This document shows positions 58,399 through 59,903 of a stretch of 59,903 nucleotides of DNA, piece after piece. Numbering within the stretch: the stretch's first letter is position 1; the number at the start of each line of letters is the position of its first letter. This DNA is from Streptomyces sp. WZ.A104. Its GTDB lineage: Bacteria > Actinomycetota > Actinomycetes > Streptomycetales > Streptomycetaceae. The position numbers and the translations under genes are program-made. Location: assembly GCF_002382885.1 (NCBI RefSeq), contig NZ_NWVL01000051.1, positions 1 to 59,903 on the forward strand, read 5' to 3'. Below the pieces are notes generated by a model that saw only the letters and a program-made list of their open reading frames with translations, was not told the origin of the DNA and searched no databases.

Positions 58399-59382
58399 AT
58401 GGAGCAGAGGCATCTCGGCCGTACCGGCCTTCGCGTGTCCCGGATCGGGCTCGGCACCCTCACCTGGGGCCGGGACACCGACGAGCACGACGCCGCCGAC
58501 CAGCTCAAGGCCTTCTGGGACGCGGGCGGCACCCTGGTGGACACCGCCGATGTGTACGGGGGCGGCGAGGCCGAGTATCTGCTCGGGCGGCTCGTCGGCA
58601 GCCTGGTCCCCCGCCAGGATCTGGTCATCGCCACGAAGGCGGGCAACGTCCCGGACCCCTACCGCCGCTTCAACGGCTCGCGCGGGCACCTCCTGGCCGC
58701 CCTGGACGCGTCCCTGGAGCGGCTAGGCACGGACTACGTGGATCTGTGGCAGGTCCACGCCTTCGATCCGGCGACCCCGCTGGAGGAGACCCTCCAGGCG
58801 GTGGACCTGGCCGTCGCCTCCGGCCGGGTCCGCTACGCGGGGGTGTCGAACTTCTGCGGCTGGCAGCTGGCCAAGGCCGCCACCTGGCAGCTCGCCGCGC
58901 CCGGGGTGCGCACCCGGCTGGCCAGTACGCAGATGGAGTATTCGCTGCTCCAGCGGGGCATCGAGCGCGAGGTGCTGCCCGCCGCGCTGGACCTGGGGAT
59001 CGGTCTGCTGCCGTCCTCGCCGTTGGGTCGCGGGGTGCTGACCGGCAAGTACCGCCAGGGCACCCCCTCCGACTCCCGGGGCGCGTCCGAGCGGCTCGCC
59101 CCGTTCGTCGAGCCGTATCTCGACGACGCGGCGGCCCGCATCACCGACGCGGTGGCGACGGCGGCGGACGGCCTGGCGACGAGCCCGCTCCAGGTGGCGC
59201 TGGCCTGGGTCCGGGACCGGCCCGGGGTGGCCGCCCCGATCGTCGGCGCGCGCAACGCCGGGCAGCTCACGGAGGCATTGTCAGTGGAGGCGCTTAGTCT
59301 TCCCTACGAGATCTGCCAGGCGCTCGACGATGTGTCGGCGCCCGTGCACCGCTATCCCGATCAGGACTGGAGCACGCTGTGA
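58399..59382 (+). CDS. Aldo/keto reductase
   Basis: A 327-residue NADPH-dependent oxidoreductase with the (beta/alpha)8 fold. The catalytic tetrad is visible: Asp and Tyr in LVDTADVYGGGEAE, Lys in LVIATKAGN and His in WQVHAFDPATP. The cofactor segments are ASTQMEYSLLQRG and PIVGARNAGQLTEAL. A TAATCT hexamer ends eight bases before the ATG at 58399, so the mRNA may be nearly leaderless. The stop overlaps the start of the next gene (GTGA). Near the 3-prime end a run of rare codons coincides with a promoter motif. Confidence 0.9.
   Translation: MEQRHLGRTGLRVSRIGLGTLTWGRDTDEHDAADQLKAFWDAGGTLVDTADVYGGGEAEYLLGRLVGSLVPRQDLVIATKAGNVPDPYRRFNGSRGHLLAALDASLERLGTDYVDLWQVHAFDPATPLEETLQAVDLAVASGRVRYAGVSNFCGWQLAKAATWQLAAPGVRTRLASTQMEYSLLQRGIEREVLPAALDLGIGLLPSSPLGRGVLTGKYRQGTPSDSRGASERLAPFVEPYLDDAAARITDAVATAADGLATSPLQVALAWVRDRPGVAAPIVGARNAGQLTEALSVEALSLPYEICQALDDVSAPVHRYPDQDWSTL
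59278..59300 (+). promoter_or_regulatory. RecA-NDp (PafBC-type) promoter inside the end of the aldo/keto reductase gene
   Basis: TTGTCAGTG, 8 bases, TAGTCT: a full match to TTGTCRGTG-N8-TANNNT (from memory). Over the same bases the reading frame uses TTG, TCA, CTT, AGT and CTT, all rare codons in this GC-rich genome, as if the DNA is held for regulation. The next gene starts 79 bases downstream. Confidence 0.75.
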
Positions 59383-59903
59383 CTGCGCTTCCCGGGGAGA
59401 CCCCCGGCACCGCCGGCACGGACACACCGGAGGCCCACGAGCCTCCGGAGGACACCGGCACCGAGGGCCCCGCGCACGCCGAAGCGCCCGAGGCGGACGG
59501 GGCGGACGGGGCGGACGAGCCAGCCGGGGCGGACGGGGCGGACGACTCCGGCACGGACGGCGACGACGACTCCGCCGTTGCCGAAGCGCCTGCGGCCGAA
59601 AGCGCCGACGCGGCCGCCGCCGAGCTCTCGGAGGCGCAGGCCGAGCTGGCCGCACAGCGGGAGCTGCGGGAGCGGATCGAGAAGCGCAAGGCGGAGAAGG
59701 CCGGGCCCATCGCCGCCGGCACGAAGCTGAGCGGTACGGCCGCCGACCTGCTCGCGGCGGTACGGGCCGTGGAGAGCGGCGAGAAGGCGGGGGCCACGTT
59801 CTTCGACTCCGCCGCCGTGGCTTCGGGCGAGGCGGCCCCCACGCCCCGGCGTGCCGCCCCGGCGCCCGCCGCGCGGGCACCCCGGGCCCGGGCGCCCGAG
59901 GCC
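59379..59903 (+). CDS. Partial gene, probable helix-hairpin-helix protein (N-terminal part)
   Basis: An open frame of 175 codons runs to the window edge without a stop. The GTG overlaps the aldo/keto reductase stop (GTGA). The first 80 residues are acidic and rich in Ala, Asp, Glu, Gly and Thr. A predicted coiled helix (ELSEAQAELAAQRELRERIE) and the block GPIAAGTKLSGTAADLLAAV follow. I recall this block at the start of large streptomycete proteins annotated as helix-hairpin-helix, with RecD-like features, but the diagnostic domains lie outside the window. The DNA-damage promoter 79 bases upstream fits a repair role. Confidence 0.55.
   Translation, partial: MTALPGETPGTAGTDTPEAHEPPEDTGTEGPAHAEAPEADGADGADEPAGADGADDSGTDGDDDSAVAEAPAAESADAAAAELSEAQAELAAQRELRERIEKRKAEKAGPIAAGTKLSGTAADLLAAVRAVESGEKAGATFFDSAAVASGEAAPTPRRAAPAPAARAPRARAPEA

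Noticed and set aside
1..59903. tRNA genes, rRNA genes, insertion sequences, phage integration sites or biosynthetic gene clusters
   Set aside because: No T-loop/acceptor patterns, transposase or integrase motifs, or PKS/NRPS-type domains were seen on either strand.

Overview
The window is chromosomal DNA of a Streptomyces-type actinomycete. It is very GC-rich, has strong G/C bias at third codon positions, uses many GTG starts and GTGA stop/start overlaps, and carries mycothiol (mshC), Pup-proteasome and IclR-type glycerol (gylR-glpFKD) genes. From memory, the order from tatC to mshC follows the S. coelicolor SCO16xx region. No tRNA, rRNA, CRISPR array, insertion sequence or prophage was seen.

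Positions 1-8.6 kb hold an extracytoplasmic-function sigma factor locus. It contains sigK-like and rskA-like genes and a photolyase on the + strand. A convergent operon on the - strand encodes an FAD oxidoreductase, a DUF1365 protein, a cyclopropane-fatty-acid-synthase-like methyltransferase, a 66-codon linking ORF and a DUF1295 protein. A divergent fasciclin lipoprotein follows. Three promoters with the same architecture (CCAATCC, 15 bases, CCGAACC or ACGAATG) stand before sigK, before the operon and before the fasciclin gene. This defines a compact autoregulated regulon that matches the mycobacterial SigK locus and adds a photolyase.

8.6-22.5 kb: an ADP-ribosylglycohydrolase, an SPW membrane protein, a Streptomyces intergenic repeat, the Ski2-like helicase HelY, a lipid kinase, tatC, tatA, two small proteins, pafC, pafB, two FKBP isomerases, pafA and an MFS transporter facing a LacI regulator.

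22.6-30.4 kb is the Pup-proteasome cluster: prcA, prcB, a degenerate endonuclease VII gene, pup, dop and arc, followed by a divergent ferredoxin. Pup ends in Gly-Gly-Glu, so it can be ligated without deamidation.

30.4-42.5 kb: a lipid-anchored or secreted unknown, trmI, a site-2 protease with CBS domains, a RecB-type nuclease, an orphan response regulator, a solute-binding lipoprotein, a HAD phosphatase, metH and gylR. 42.9-47 kb is the glpF-glpK-glpD operon. 47.3-59.9 kb: a PAC2 protein, a GH31 glycosidase, mshC, a three-gene kinase/DUF3090/phosphatase set, corA, a ferritin-like protein, an F420-type luciferase-like oxidoreductase, an aldo/keto reductase and the start of a probable helix-hairpin-helix protein cut by the window edge.

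A second regulatory theme is DNA damage. PafB and PafC are encoded here. Sequences matching the RecA-NDp (PafBC-type) promoter consensus stand before the RecB-type nuclease and before the last partial gene, with weaker versions before helY and pup. Coding calls rest on protein motifs read directly; pathway statements are family knowledge; regulatory links are inferences from short motifs.
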